Origin: Thermococcus sp. AM4 | GTDB taxonomy: Archaea; Methanobacteriota_B; Thermococci; Thermococcales; Thermococcaceae | Reading direction: 5' to 3' | NCBI RefSeq assembly: GCF_000151205.2 | Contig: NC_016051.1 | Location: forward strand, 434,001 to 498,000 | DNA length: 64,000 nt | In this document: one piece after another, positions 1 through 8,887 of the stretch | How the letters are laid out: each line of letters opens with the position of its first letter | Numbering within the stretch: position 1 is the first letter of the stretch | Made by a program: the position numbers and the translations under genes | The notes under the pieces: generated by a model | What the model was told of the DNA's origin: nothing | The model's database searches: none | What the model saw: only the letters and a program-made list of their open reading frames with translations

Positions 1-587
1 TCGTTCTCTATCACGTCTATGATCTTGTCCACCACGTCGGCGCTCTCGCGAACCTTGTTGAGGACGACGCCGATCTTGAGCCCATACTCCTCGCCGAGGG
101 CCTTAAGCTTGTTTACCTCGTTCTCGACCATCGTCTCAAAGGAGTAGATCGGTGAACGCTCTATCTCCACCACGATTATCTGGTAATCCGCCACCTCGAA
201 GGTGGGAAGGGTGTCAAAGGGAACGCCTGTGGGGGAATCGACAAAAACGACACCGAACTTGTACTTAACCCTCTCCACAAGGTCCCTCAGGCCCTGGGGA
301 GAGATTCCGATTACATCGTGGAGGTTTGAGCTCCCGGGCATCACATAAACTCCCGTCTCCCGATGCTTGTAGATCGCCCACTCCGGATCGAGGCTTGGAT
401 CCCTGAGAAGCGAGTGAACAGTGTACTTGACGTTGTCCATGCCAAAGTGGAACCCGAGGTTCGGGAGGTAGAGGTCGCCGTCTATTGCAAGAACCCTGTA
501 CTCCCTCCCCGCCAGAAAAGTGCTCAGGTTGGCGGTGGTCGTGGTCTTTCCGGCACCACCCCTGCCCGTCATTACGATCACTGCCAT
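1..587 (-). CDS. ParA/MinD-family P-loop ATPase (3' end cut by window edge)
   Basis: The frame opens at ATG 585-587 (reverse) behind GGTGGAGGGAATAAA and runs off the left edge, so about 195 N-terminal residues are visible. The N-terminus MAVIVMTGRGGAGKTTTTAN is a deviant Walker A. LAIDGDLYLPNLG follows, as in MinD/ParA switch I, and VVFVDSPTG is the Walker B region. Family members are dimeric ATPases used in positioning, partitioning or cofactor loading; which role applies here cannot be read. The usual signature lysine (KGGxGKT) is an arginine. A TATA-like AAGTTAATAAAAAGG lies about 40 nt upstream, divergent from tdh. Family is clear, substrate unknown. Confidence 0.85.
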   Translation of the reverse strand, partial: MAVIVMTGRGGAGKTTTTANLSTFLAGREYRVLAIDGDLYLPNLGFHFGMDNVKYTVHSLLRDPSLDPEWAIYKHRETGVYVMPGSSNLHDVIGISPQGLRDLVERVKYKFGVVFVDSPTGVPFDTLPTFEVADYQIIVVEIERSPIYSFETMVENEVNKLKALGEEYGLKIGVVLNKVRESADVVDKIIDVIEN

Positions 588-719
588 TTTATTCCCTCCA
601 CCCCGAAGTTTTTGAAATTCCTTTTTATTAACTTTTCCACGGTTGAACACGTATCAACATTGCCGCCGTCAGGTGAGACATCTTCAAGCACTCATTTAGG
701 TTGCACTCTACCAGAAAAA

Positions 720-729
720 GTTTATATCT
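720..729 (+). promoter_or_regulatory. TATA box of tdh
   Basis: GTTTATATCT, preceded by a purine-rich AGAAAAA that could be the BRE, lies about 37 nt before the tdh ATG at 766. Initiation near 750 would leave a short leader holding the AGGGGATGG ribosome site. Confidence 0.6.
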
Positions 730-765
730 AAGCACATCTACGAAAATCTGTAGGGGATGGTTGCC

Positions 766-1815
766 ATGACAGAGAAAATGCCCGCTATTATGAAGACCAA
801 ACCCGCTTACGGTGCCGAGCTCGTTGAGGTTGACGTTCCCAAGCCCGGGCCGGGCGAGGTTCTCATCAGGGTTCTCGCGACGAGCATCTGCGGAACCGAC
901 CTGCACATCTACGAGTGGAACGAGTGGGCGCAGAGCAGAATCAAGCCGCCCCAGATCATGGGGCACGAGGTCGCTGGAGAGGTCGTCGAGGTCGGCCCAG
1001 GCGTCGAGGACCTCCAGGAGGGCGATTACATAAGCGCCGAAACCCACATCGTCTGCGGCAAGTGCTACGCCTGCAAGCACAACCGCTACCACGTCTGCCA
1101 GAACACCAAGATTTTCGGCGTCGATATGGACGGCGTCTTCGCTACCTATGCCATCGTTCCGGCCCAGAACGCCTGGAAGAACCCCAAGGATATGAAGCCC
1201 GAATACGCCTCACTCCAGGAGCCCCTTGGCAATGCAGTTGATACCGTTTTAGCCGGCCCGATAGCTGGAAGGAGTACGCTCATAACCGGGGCCGGCCCGC
1301 TCGGACTGCTCGGCATAACCGTCGCGAAGGCGAGCGGTGCTTACCCGGTCATCGTGAGCGAGCCGAGCGACTTCAGGAGAAAGCTCGCCAAGAAGGTCGG
1401 TGCCGACTACGTCATCAACCCCTTCGAGGAGGACCCGGTTGAGGTCGTCATGAGCATAACCGACGGTGCCGGGGTTGAGGTATTCCTTGAGTTCAGCGGT
1501 GCGCCTAAAGCTCTGGAGCAGGGCCTTAAGGCGACGACCCCTGGAGGAAGGGTCTCCCTGCTCGGACTGTTCCCGCGCGACGTCACGCTCGACTTCAACA
1601 ACCTCATAATCTTCAAGGCCCTTGAAGTTCACGGCATCACCGGAAGGCACCTCTGGGAGACCTGGTACACGGTCTCAAGCCTGATTCAGAGTGGAAAGCT
1701 CAACCTCGACCCGATTATCACCCACAAGTATAAGGGCTTTGACAAGTTTGAAGAGGCCTTCGAGCTGATGAGAGCAGGAAAGACCGGCAAGGTCGTCTTC
1801 TTCCCGAAGGAGTGA
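766..1815 (+). CDS. tdh: L-threonine 3-dehydrogenase
   Basis: A 349-residue zinc-dependent medium-chain dehydrogenase that oxidises L-threonine to 2-amino-3-ketobutyrate with NAD+. Visible marks are the catalytic-zinc segment [13 protein letters not shown] with GHEVAGEV, the structural-zinc cysteines [15 protein letters not shown], and the Rossmann motif GAGPLGLLG. As I recall them, the Pyrococcus and T. kodakarensis enzymes are almost identical in sequence and length (about 348-350). An in-frame ATG at 757 exists, but the ATG at 766 has AGGGGATGG correctly spaced and matches the family N-terminus (xEKMxAIMKTKP). Monocistronic by its own promoter. Confidence 0.96.
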   Translation: MTEKMPAIMKTKPAYGAELVEVDVPKPGPGEVLIRVLATSICGTDLHIYEWNEWAQSRIKPPQIMGHEVAGEVVEVGPGVEDLQEGDYISAETHIVCGKCYACKHNRYHVCQNTKIFGVDMDGVFATYAIVPAQNAWKNPKDMKPEYASLQEPLGNAVDTVLAGPIAGRSTLITGAGPLGLLGITVAKASGAYPVIVSEPSDFRRKLAKKVGADYVINPFEEDPVEVVMSITDGAGVEVFLEFSGAPKALEQGLKATTPGGRVSLLGLFPRDVTLDFNNLIIFKALEVHGITGRHLWETWYTVSSLIQSGKLNLDPIITHKYKGFDKFEEAFELMRAGKTGKVVFFPKE

Positions 1816-1883
1816 TTTTTCCTCCTTTTCTTTCACCGCAATTCTTAAGTAAGCCCTTCCCCACTTCCCCCGGAGGTGTTGGA

Positions 1884-3383
1884 ATGGAGCTGAGTTATGG
1901 GGAGAAGCTCACCCTCATCAAGCTCAACGAACTGAAAAAAGCGAAATTCGAGGAACTCGTTAAAGAGACCGGTCTCGAGCAGGTAGCGGTCATGAGGGCC
2001 GTTCTCGGCCTGCAGGCGAAGGGTTTGGCCAAGCTTCACGAGAGGAGTGAGAGGGTCGTTAAGCTCACTGAGACCGGAAAGAAGTACGCCGAAATTGGCC
2101 TTCCAGAGTGGAGGGCCCTAAAGCTCCTCCGCGAGAGGAGAAAGGTTACGCTCGACGACCTCAGAGAAGTCCTCAGCGATGACGAGCTCAAGCCGATAGT
2201 GGGTCTCCTCAGGAAGGAGGGCTGGGCGAGCGTCAGGAAGGAGGACGGTAAGCTCGTCCTTGAAATCACGGAGAAGGGGCTTGAAGCTGAGGAGAGGCCC
2301 ATTGACAGGGCCCTAAAGCTCCTCGCCGAGAAGGGGGTTGTCCCGGTTAAGGAAATCGAGAAGCTCGTCCCTGTCAAGGAGCTCAAGAGGAGGAAAATCG
2401 GCGAGGAGGAAACGGTAACCGAGAGGGAAGTCGAGATTACTCCGGAGGGCGAGCAGTTAGCTCCGAAAGTCGAGCTGAAGCGAGAGGTCTCGGTTCTAAC
2501 CCCTGAACTCATAAAGTCCGGCAAATGGAGGGAAGTTGAGTTCAGGAAGTTCGACATAAAGGCCCCGGTGAGGAGGATTTACCCTGGCAAGAAGCAGCCC
2601 TATAGAGCTTTCCTCGACAAGATAAGGAGAAGGCTCATCGAGATGGGCTTCATCGAGATGACGGTTGAGAGCATGATTGAGACCCAGTTCTGGAACTTCG
2701 ATGCCCTCTTCCAGCCCCAGAACCACCCGGCGAGGGAGTGGACCGACACTTACCAGCTCAAGTACCCGAAGAGCGGTTTCCTGCCCGAGGCGGAGCTCGT
2801 TGAGAGGGTTAAGACCGCCCACGAGCGCGGTCTGGCCGGCTCGCGCGGCTGGGGCTACGTCTGGTCTCCGGAGAGGGCGATGCTCCTCATGCCGAGGGCG
2901 CACGGAACTGCCCTTGACGCGAGACAGTTAGCTAAGGGCGTCGAGATTCCGGGGAAGTACTTCACGATTCAGCGCGTTTTCAGGCCGGACGTCCTCGACA
3001 GGACTCACCTCATCGAGTTCAACCAGATTGACGGCTTCGTCGTCGGCGAGGAGCTGAACTTTAGACACCTCCTCGGAATCCTCAAGCGCTTCGCGGTGGA
3101 AATCGCCGGAGCGAAAAAGGTGAAGTTCCTACCCGACTACTACCCGTTCACGGAGCCAAGCGTCCAAATGAGCGCATACCACCCTGAACTTGGCTGGGTC
3201 GAGTTTGGCGGTGCCGGAATCTTCCGCGAGGAGATGACCAAGGCTCTGGGCATCGACGTCCCGGTCATCGCGTGGGGAATCGGAATCGACAGGTTGGCAA
3301 TGTTCAAGCTCGGGATAGACGACATACGCTACCTCTTCAGCTACGACCTCCGCTGGCTGAGGGAAGCGAAGCTGGTGTGGTGA
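1884..3383 (+). CDS. pheS: Phenylalanyl-tRNA synthetase alpha subunit
   Basis: A 499-residue catalytic subunit of the alpha2-beta2 class II synthetase that charges tRNA-Phe in the cytosol. The N-terminal third is winged-helix-like (residues 1-150). The catalytic core follows, with motif 2-type [20 protein letters not shown] and motif 3-type [15 protein letters not shown] and [14 protein letters not shown]. The start ATG 1884 follows CGGAGGTGTTGGA; the frame is open 24 codons further upstream but without a ribosome site. First gene of a three-gene operon with the DUF2283 gene and pheT. Confidence 0.97.
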   Translation: MELSYGEKLTLIKLNELKKAKFEELVKETGLEQVAVMRAVLGLQAKGLAKLHERSERVVKLTETGKKYAEIGLPEWRALKLLRERRKVTLDDLREVLSDDELKPIVGLLRKEGWASVRKEDGKLVLEITEKGLEAEERPIDRALKLLAEKGVVPVKEIEKLVPVKELKRRKIGEEETVTEREVEITPEGEQLAPKVELKREVSVLTPELIKSGKWREVEFRKFDIKAPVRRIYPGKKQPYRAFLDKIRRRLIEMGFIEMTVESMIETQFWNFDALFQPQNHPAREWTDTYQLKYPKSGFLPEAELVERVKTAHERGLAGSRGWGYVWSPERAMLLMPRAHGTALDARQLAKGVEIPGKYFTIQRVFRPDVLDRTHLIEFNQIDGFVVGEELNFRHLLGILKRFAVEIAGAKKVKFLPDYYPFTEPSVQMSAYHPELGWVEFGGAGIFREEMTKALGIDVPVIAWGIGIDRLAMFKLGIDDIRYLFSYDLRWLREAKLVW

Positions 3384-3388
3384 GTAAA

Positions 3389-3613
3389 ATGGCGAAGAAC
3401 GTAAGGTACGACCCCGACGTTGATATCCTTTACGTTCAGCTCTCGAAGAAGAAGCCCGTTGATGCCGACATGAAAGGAGATGTAGTCATAGACCTCGACG
3501 AGAACGGAGAGGTCGTTGGCTTCGAGATTTGGCGCGCGAGGGAGCTAATCCTGCCGGAGTTCATGAAGTTCATCGAGAAGATAAAGGCTGAGAAGGCCCA
3601 CGTGGAGGGTTGA
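3389..3613 (+). CDS. DUF2283-family small protein
   Basis: A 74-residue protein (start MAKNVRYDPDVDILYVQL) with the DUF2283 pattern: a YDPDxDxLYV opening, a central VVIDLDENGEVVGFEIWRA strand-turn-strand, and a helical C-terminus. Family function is unknown. It sits between pheS and pheT: GGTGA at 3379-3383 overlaps the pheS stop and serves the ATG at 3389, and its TGA lies 2 nt before the pheT ATG. A GTG at 3380 is an alternative start. Inserted within the synthetase operon and presumably cotranslated with it; no link to aminoacylation is visible. Confidence 0.88.
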   Translation: MAKNVRYDPDVDILYVQLSKKKPVDADMKGDVVIDLDENGEVVGFEIWRARELILPEFMKFIEKIKAEKAHVEG

Positions 3614-3615
3614 AG

Positions 3616-5322
3616 ATGCCAAAGTTCGACGTGTCAAAGCGGGATTTGGAAAGGCTCGTCGGGAAGGAGTTCACGGTCGAGGAGTGGGAGGACCTCTTCC
3701 TCTACGCCAAATGCGAGCTGGACGACGTCTGGGAGGAGAACGGTGAAATCTACTTCAAGGCCGACTCGAAAGATACGAACAGGCCCGACCTCTGGAGCGC
3801 CGAGGGGATAGCAAGGCAGATACGCTGGGCGCTCGGCTTCCAAAGAGGACTGCCGAAATACGAGGTCGAGAAAAGCGACGTTGCCGTTTACGTTGACGAG
3901 AGGCTGAAGGATATCCGTCCATACGGTGTTTACGCAATCGTTGAGGGCCTTAAACTCGACGAAGAAGCGCTCAAGCAGATGATTAACCTCCAGGAGAAGG
4001 TGGCTCTGACATTCGGAAGGAGGAGAAGGGAGGTAGCGATAGGCATCTTCGACTTCGACAAGGTGAAGCCCCCGATATACTACAGGGCAGGGGAGAAAAC
4101 CGAGAGGTTCGTCCCGCTCGGCTTCGAGGAGGAGCTTACGCTGGAGGAAATCCTTGAAAAGCACGAGAAAGGGAAAGAGTACGGCCATTTGATTAAGGAC
4201 AAGCCCTACTACCCTCTCCTCGTGGACAGCGAGGGTAAGGTTCTCTCGATGCCCCCGATAATCAACTCCGAAACGACCGGAAGGGTGACGACCGAAACGA
4301 GGAACGTCTTCGTTGACGTCACCGGCTGGGATTTGAACAAGGTCATGCTAGCCCTTAACGTTGTCGTTACTGCTTTGGCGGAGCGCGGAGGAAAGATTAG
4401 GAGCGTTAAAGTCGTTTACCCGGACTTCGAGATTGAAACGCCCGATTTAACTCCCAAGTCCTTCGAGGTCGAGCTGGACTACATAAGGAAGCTGACCGGC
4501 CTCGAGCTGAGCGACGGCGAAATCAAGGACCTCCTCGAGAGGATGATGTACGAGGTGAAGCTTGAGGACGGTAAAGCAAAGCTCCTCTATCCGGCCTTCC
4601 GCGACGACATAATGCACGCCAGGGACGTTTTAGAGGACGTTCTCATCGCCTACGGCTACAACGAGATTGAGCCCGAGGAGCCGAAGCTTGCCGTCCAGGG
4701 CAGGGGCGATAAGTTCGTTGAGTTCGAGGACGCCGTCAGAGAGCTGATGGTCGGCTTCGGCCTTCAGGAGGTCATGACCTTCAACCTGACCAACAGGGAG
4801 GCCCAATACGAGAAAATGAATCTCCAATACGGAAGGGACTACTTCAACAACCCACCGGCTGAACTCGTCGAGATAGAGAACCCGATAAGCCCGAAGTGGT
4901 CGGCGCTGAGGAACTGGCTTCTGCCGAGTTTGCTCGACTTCCTGAGCCAGAACACCCACGAGGAGTACCCGCAGAGGCTCTTCGAGGTCGGCAAAGCGAC
5001 GCTCATCGACGAGGGTAGAGAAACGAAGACGGTCAGCGAGAGCAAGCTTGCCGTCGTGCTGGCCCAGCCGAGGGTTACCTTCACCGACGCGAAGGAAATC
5101 CTTGACAGCGTGATGAGGCATCTTGGCTTCGAATACGAGCTTGAAGAGGTCGAGCACCCGAGCTTCATTCCGGGCAGGGTTGGAAAGGTAATCGTAAACG
5201 GCCAGACCATCGGCGTAATCGGCGAAATTCACCCTGCGGTCTTAGAAAAGTGGGGAATCGAGATGCCCGTTGCCGGCTTCGAGCTGTTCCTAAGGCCCCT
5301 CTACACGGAGCCCTACCTTTAG
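3616..5322 (+). CDS. pheT: Phenylalanyl-tRNA synthetase beta subunit
   Basis: 568 residues; the non-catalytic/editing partner of PheS. The N-terminus (FDVSKRDLERLVG, KCELDDVWEE, DTNRPDLWSAEGIARQI) is typical of archaeal/eukaryal PheT. A B3/4-like editing region, a B5 region (YIRKLTGLELSDGEIKDLL) and a C-terminal synthetase-like fold (FNLTNREAQYE, ENPISPKWSALRNWLLPSLL) follow. ATG 3616 is chosen over TTG 3610 because GGAGGGTTGAAG precedes it. Its stop overlaps a possible small convergent frame at 5319-5429. Confidence 0.97.
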   Translation: MPKFDVSKRDLERLVGKEFTVEEWEDLFLYAKCELDDVWEENGEIYFKADSKDTNRPDLWSAEGIARQIRWALGFQRGLPKYEVEKSDVAVYVDERLKDIRPYGVYAIVEGLKLDEEALKQMINLQEKVALTFGRRRREVAIGIFDFDKVKPPIYYRAGEKTERFVPLGFEEELTLEEILEKHEKGKEYGHLIKDKPYYPLLVDSEGKVLSMPPIINSETTGRVTTETRNVFVDVTGWDLNKVMLALNVVVTALAERGGKIRSVKVVYPDFEIETPDLTPKSFEVELDYIRKLTGLELSDGEIKDLLERMMYEVKLEDGKAKLLYPAFRDDIMHARDVLEDVLIAYGYNEIEPEEPKLAVQGRGDKFVEFEDAVRELMVGFGLQEVMTFNLTNREAQYEKMNLQYGRDYFNNPPAELVEIENPISPKWSALRNWLLPSLLDFLSQNTHEEYPQRLFEVGKATLIDEGRETKTVSESKLAVVLAQPRVTFTDAKEILDSVMRHLGFEYELEEVEHPSFIPGRVGKVIVNGQTIGVIGEIHPAVLEKWGIEMPVAGFELFLRPLYTEPYL

Positions 5323-5429
5323 TCTTCCTTTACCCTTTTCTCCAGCCCAATGCACATGAGCTCGAAGTTTGTAACGCTTATGAGCACCTCAACGTCAAAG
5401 ACTTCCTCCATCTTCACCACCAATGACAT
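5319..5429 (-). CDS. Possible 36-residue protein, unrecognised
   Basis: A short frame not covered by any larger gene: start ATG at 5427-5429 (reverse), beginning MSLVVKMEEVFDVEVLISV and ending GLEKRVKED before TAA. GAGGTTGGC lies just upstream and an A/T-rich stretch (CTTTTTAGCGAAAATATTG) further up could be a promoter. Codons (GTC, GAC, CTC, AAG, GAG) match Thermococcus preference. An internal ATG at 5411 gives 30 residues. It overlaps the pheT stop by 2 nt, convergently. I do not recognise it; it could equally be a remnant of a longer gene. Confidence 0.35.
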   Translation of the reverse strand: MSLVVKMEEVFDVEVLISVTNFELMCIGLEKRVKED

Positions 5430-5507
5430 GATATGCCAACCTCTTTATCAATATTTTCGCTAAAAAGCTGTCATTTTGTCAATATCGGGGAAAAATAGGC
5501 GAGAGCA

Positions 5508-6287
5508 TTAGCTCTCTGACGGATTTTTACCCCCATGCCCCCTGCCAAATTCGCCAGAAACGAGTCCCTGCCACTTCTCCTTTGTCCTCTTCCAGCAGCC
5601 CGGCGGCATGAGTTCCCGCTCAGGACAGTAGCCGAGCTGAATGCACCTCGGTCCGAGCCTCGCCCATTTTATAATCGGCCTGAGCTCTTCGTTTCTCGCG
5701 ATCTCCTCCAGCATCTTCCAGGCAACCTCTCGGAGCTCCCACTGGGTCCTCTCGCATAGCCTCAGACCGAAGAAGTGCTTCAACTCGCGGAGGTTCATGG
5801 TTACGACTATCTTCGTTTTCACCGCCTGCGGAAGGATGAAGCGCGCGTCCTCCTGGTGAACCCCTGCTTTGTAGCTCTCCTCGTACAGCTCGATGGCTTC
5901 GCGCATAAGCTTCCTCCACTTTTTATAGAGTTCGGGTCTCTCCCTCACGCTTTCGGGAATCACGAAGGTATCCTCAACGTCTTCCGGGTTTAATTTTATG
6001 TAGCGCTGTGACTGCTGGGTATAACTTGCAAGTCTATGCCTTACGAGTTGGTGCGAACATGTTCGAGAACAGCCTTCGATCGAGAACGTCAGGACCGCGT
6101 GCTCTAAAATTGACTCGTGGCCGTAGCCGAGAACCCTTGGCAGATGCCTCTCAACGTCATTCTCTGTCATTCGCTCGAAGGCTTCACTCTCCCAGCCGTC
6201 CCAATAGCTTATTAGTGCCGCCCAGGTGACAGTTTCAAGGGGCCTCTTCGTATAATTGACGAGTCTGACCTTTATTCTATTCCCCAT
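5508..6287 (-). CDS. thyX: Flavin-dependent thymidylate synthase
   Basis: 259 residues. Makes dTMP from dUMP using methylene-tetrahydrofolate or its archaeal analogue, FAD and reduced pyridine nucleotide. The ThyX signature RHRxxSxxxxSQR is present as RHRLASYTQQSQR, preceded by ESILEHAVLTF, and LRELKHFFGLRLCERTQWE is the conserved C-terminal helix. The frame is open 32 codons further upstream, but ATG 6287 has GGTGGCCCGG just before it and begins with the family-like MGNRIKVRLVNYT. TATA-like CTAATAAAACCC is about 35 nt upstream. Confidence 0.96.
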   Translation of the reverse strand: MGNRIKVRLVNYTKRPLETVTWAALISYWDGWESEAFERMTENDVERHLPRVLGYGHESILEHAVLTFSIEGCSRTCSHQLVRHRLASYTQQSQRYIKLNPEDVEDTFVIPESVRERPELYKKWRKLMREAIELYEESYKAGVHQEDARFILPQAVKTKIVVTMNLRELKHFFGLRLCERTQWELREVAWKMLEEIARNEELRPIIKWARLGPRCIQLGYCPERELMPPGCWKRTKEKWQGLVSGEFGRGHGGKNPSES

Positions 6288-6344
6288 CCGGGCCACCAAG
6301 AAGAGAGGGACGAGGGTTTTATTAGTGTTACTAAGGGGTTGGCC

Positions 6345-6379
6345 AACTAAAAGGACGAGAAGAGAGGAAAAAGAAACTG
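6345..6379 (-). terminator. Poly-T terminator after the DUF996 gene
   Basis: Read on the minus strand, the bases right after the DUF996 stop contain TTTCTTTTTCCTCTCTTC and then CTTTT. This pyrimidine/T-tract is the usual archaeal intrinsic terminator form. It separates that gene from thyX, which has its own TATA-like element. Confidence 0.45.
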
Positions 6380-6886
6380 TCAAAACTCCGCCGTTGGCGT
6401 GGGGGAGCTCTTCTCGAGGGTATCGGGCAGGGAGAAGTACGCAACTATCTCAAGGATCGCGGCGATTGCAATCAGCAGGCCACCGATCAGGAATATCATC
6501 AGGATAGCTCCAACTATGTAAAGCAGGGCCACGGTGTGGAACATTCCCACGCCCGTTTCCTCGGCTATCAGGTCGTAGCTCTGCTTCATGAACCATGCAC
6601 CGACTATCAGCAGAACAACGGCTATGAAGCCCCCGAGACCAAGAACACCAACTCCGAACTTCCCGCTTCTGATCGCGGCCATGAAGCTACCGAACACTAT
6701 GATGCCACCGATGATGTTGGTAATCGCCGCCCAGAGGTACTTGTTGAAGATATCTTCGTTGCCCGTTGCCTCGGAGATCTGCTTCACTGCCAGGAGCTTC
6801 AGGATAAATCCAATAAACCCCAGTCCAATAACGCTCAGTATTGCTCCAATTCCACCCAGCATTTTTGCGTTTTTAAGTTCCGCCAT
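6380..6886 (-). CDS. DUF996 family membrane protein
   Basis: 168 residues with four to five hydrophobic segments: MLGGIGAILSVIGLGFIGFI, the region around YLWAAITNIIGGIIVFGSF, VGVLGLGGFIAVVLLIVG, and IVGAILMIFLIGGLLIAI. The opening ELKNAKMLGGIGAIL and the internal LKLLAVKQISEATGNEDIF match the archaeal DUF996 family. Function is unknown. The start is supported by GAGGTGATCCT before ATG 6886. The promoter is TATA-like CTTTTTATACATTC at about 6920-6933, divergent from argF. Confidence 0.85.
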   Translation of the reverse strand: MAELKNAKMLGGIGAILSVIGLGFIGFILKLLAVKQISEATGNEDIFNKYLWAAITNIIGGIIVFGSFMAAIRSGKFGVGVLGLGGFIAVVLLIVGAWFMKQSYDLIAEETGVGMFHTVALLYIVGAILMIFLIGGLLIAIAAILEIVAYFSLPDTLEKSSPTPTAEF

Positions 6887-7060
6887 AGGATCACCTCAAA
6901 CTACTAAGGGGACAAGAATGTATAAAAAGGTTTTCGTTTTGGCGGTCACCCATGGGGTTTTTAGGGTGCATACTCTCCAGTGGTTTAGTGACATTTGGAA
7001 AGTGTTACGGGCGGAATTCTCAAAATGATTCAATGAACTCGGGAGTAATCCGACGAAAGG

Positions 7061-7070
7061 GTTATTAAAT
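7061..7070 (+). promoter_or_regulatory. TATA box of argF
   Basis: CGAAAGG (BRE-like) followed by GTTATTAAAT, 30-39 nt before ATG 7100. Predicted initiation near 7090 leaves a leader just long enough for the GGTGATG ribosome site. The rest of the 6887-7099 intergenic stretch shows only the divergent DUF996 promoter. Confidence 0.6.
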
Positions 7071-7099
7071 TCCGGAAACAGCCTTAAACGGTGATGCGC

Positions 7100-8047
7100 A
7101 TGGTGGTTAGCCTTGCCGGAAGGGACGTTCTCTGCCTTCAGGACTTCACGAGGGAGGAGCTTGAGACTATTCTCAAGACGGCTGAGATGATGAAGATCTG
7201 GAACAAGATTGGAAAGCCGCACCGCGTTCTCGAGGGCAAAACGCTCGCCATGATCTTCCAGAAGCCCTCGACCAGAACCAGAATTTCCTTCGAGGTTGGA
7301 ATCTACCAGCTCGGCGGCTACGGCCTCTACCTCAACGCCCAGGATCTCCAGCTCAGGCGCGGCGAGACCATCGCCGACACCGCGCGCGTTCTCAGCAGGT
7401 ACGTCGACGGAATAATGGCCCGCGTTTACGCCCACAAGGACGTTGAAGACCTCGCCAAGTACGCGAGCGTCCCGGTCATCAACGGTCTGTCCGACTTCAG
7501 CCACCCGTGCCAGGCTCTGGCGGATTACCAGACCATACTCGAGAAGAAGGGCAGGATTCAGGGCCTCAAGATAGTCTACGTCGGTGATGGAAACAACGTG
7601 GCTCACTCACTCATGATAGCCGGAACCAAGCTTGGCGCTCATGTCGTCGTTGCAACTCCCGAGGGCTACGAGCCGGACGAGAGGGTCATTAAGTGGGCCG
7701 AGCAGAACGCGGCCGAGAGCGGTGGTTCCTTCGAGCTCACCCACGACCCGGTTCAAGCCGTCAAGGACGCGGACGTCATCTACACCGACGTCTGGGCGAG
7801 CATGGGCCAGGAAGCCGAGGCCGAGGAGAGAAGGAAGATATTCCAGCCGTTCCAAGTCAACAAGGAGCTCGTCAAGCACGCCAAGCCCGACTACATCTTC
7901 ATGCACTGCCTCCCGGCTCACAGGGGAGAGGAAGTCACCGACGACGTCATAGACAGCCCGAACAGCGTCGTCTTCGACCAGGCCGAGAACAGGCTCCACG
8001 CCCAGAAGGCCGTTATGGCCCTCGTCATGGGCGGAATAAAGGTTTGA
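7100..8047 (+). CDS. argF: Ornithine carbamoyltransferase
   Basis: 315 residues. Condenses carbamoyl phosphate with ornithine to citrulline in arginine biosynthesis. Carbamoyl-phosphate site STRTR occurs in FQKPSTRTRISFEV. Ornithine/catalytic motifs are GLSDFSHPCQALADY and HCLPAHRGEEVTDDV, with DVWASMGQE between them. Length and N-terminus (MVVSLAGRDVLCLQDF) equal those I recall for Pyrococcus. ATG 7094 and GTG 7091 are upstream alternatives, but GGTGATG sits at the correct distance only from ATG 7100. A T-rich tract after the stop (CTATCTTTTTCTT) is a likely terminator. Confidence 0.97.
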   Translation: MVVSLAGRDVLCLQDFTREELETILKTAEMMKIWNKIGKPHRVLEGKTLAMIFQKPSTRTRISFEVGIYQLGGYGLYLNAQDLQLRRGETIADTARVLSRYVDGIMARVYAHKDVEDLAKYASVPVINGLSDFSHPCQALADYQTILEKKGRIQGLKIVYVGDGNNVAHSLMIAGTKLGAHVVVATPEGYEPDERVIKWAEQNAAESGGSFELTHDPVQAVKDADVIYTDVWASMGQEAEAEERRKIFQPFQVNKELVKHAKPDYIFMHCLPAHRGEEVTDDVIDSPNSVVFDQAENRLHAQKAVMALVMGGIKV

Positions 8048-8068
8048 AGTTTCATCCCTATCTTTTTC

Positions 8069-8818
8069 TTAGACGTAGAACACCATGCCGTCGTAGGCAA
8101 CTAAAACCCTGTTTCCCCACCTCTTCCGCACGTAGTCCGTCAGCTCAAGGAACGGCAGGTTTTTGTGAGAGATGTGGCTCAGGACGGTCCTCTCAGCGAG
8201 TTTGAGGCCAAGTTCTGCGGCTTCATCAACGTTGTTGTGGTAGGGGTCTTCAAAGCCCGGGGGATAAGTGGCATCCACAATCGCCAGCCGGAGCGGAGCT
8301 CTCTCCTCCAAGAATTCCCGCGTTTCCTCGGGAAGGCCCTTGGTATCGTAGAGCAAGGCCACACTCTTCCCGTCCTCTTCGATGAGGTAGCCGAACGTCT
8401 CAACGCCGTGGTTGAGCTTTAACGCCGTAATCCTTAGCGTGTCGAGCTCGACCGTTTCGAAGGGCTTAAGCGTTCTCGGGCGGAGGTTCTTCGGGTTCTG
8501 CAGGATTAGCGCGTCGGCGCTTCCCTTCGGGGCATAAAGGACAGTCTCCCTCGCCATCCAGCGGAGCTTGTAGAGGCCGTAGATGTGGTCGTGGTGCCAG
8601 TGGGTCAGGAAGATGGCCTCCAGCGGGACGTTGAGGAAGTCCCTTATGTCAGTCCCAACGTCGAAGAGAACGGCCTTTCTGTTGTCGGTAATTACCGCGA
8701 GCGTTGAGGGCCTTCTCTGGGCGAAGCCGAACTTCCTCGCCTCGCTGCACGTCGAGCAGGTGCAGAGATGAGCTGGAATCCCTTCGCTCCCGCCGGTTCC
8801 GATGAAGTAGACGAGCAT
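8069..8818 (-). CDS. Metallo-beta-lactamase-fold phosphodiesterase, PhnP-like
   Basis: 249 residues. The MBL metal motif is THWHHDHIYGL (HxHxDH). An N-terminal GTGGSEGIPAHLCTCSTCSEA resembles the zinc-binding loop of PhnP-type cyclic-nucleotide or phosphate phosphodiesterases. Further histidines/aspartates at LNHGVETFGY, LLYDTKG and LSHISHKNLP complete the site. The substrate in archaea is unknown. Start ATG 8818 follows AGGTGGTGGCC; a GTG at 8827 lies inside the ribosome site. Downstream end is convergent with argF, 21 nt apart. Confidence 0.87.
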   Translation of the reverse strand: MLVYFIGTGGSEGIPAHLCTCSTCSEARKFGFAQRRPSTLAVITDNRKAVLFDVGTDIRDFLNVPLEAIFLTHWHHDHIYGLYKLRWMARETVLYAPKGSADALILQNPKNLRPRTLKPFETVELDTLRITALKLNHGVETFGYLIEEDGKSVALLYDTKGLPEETREFLEERAPLRLAIVDATYPPGFEDPYHNNVDEAAELGLKLAERTVLSHISHKNLPFLELTDYVRKRWGNRVLVAYDGMVFYV

Positions 8819-8887
8819 GGCCACCACCTATTTTATGGTCGTGAAATAGCGGCTGAGTTTATAAGGGTTCTCCCGTAACCCCTTCCG

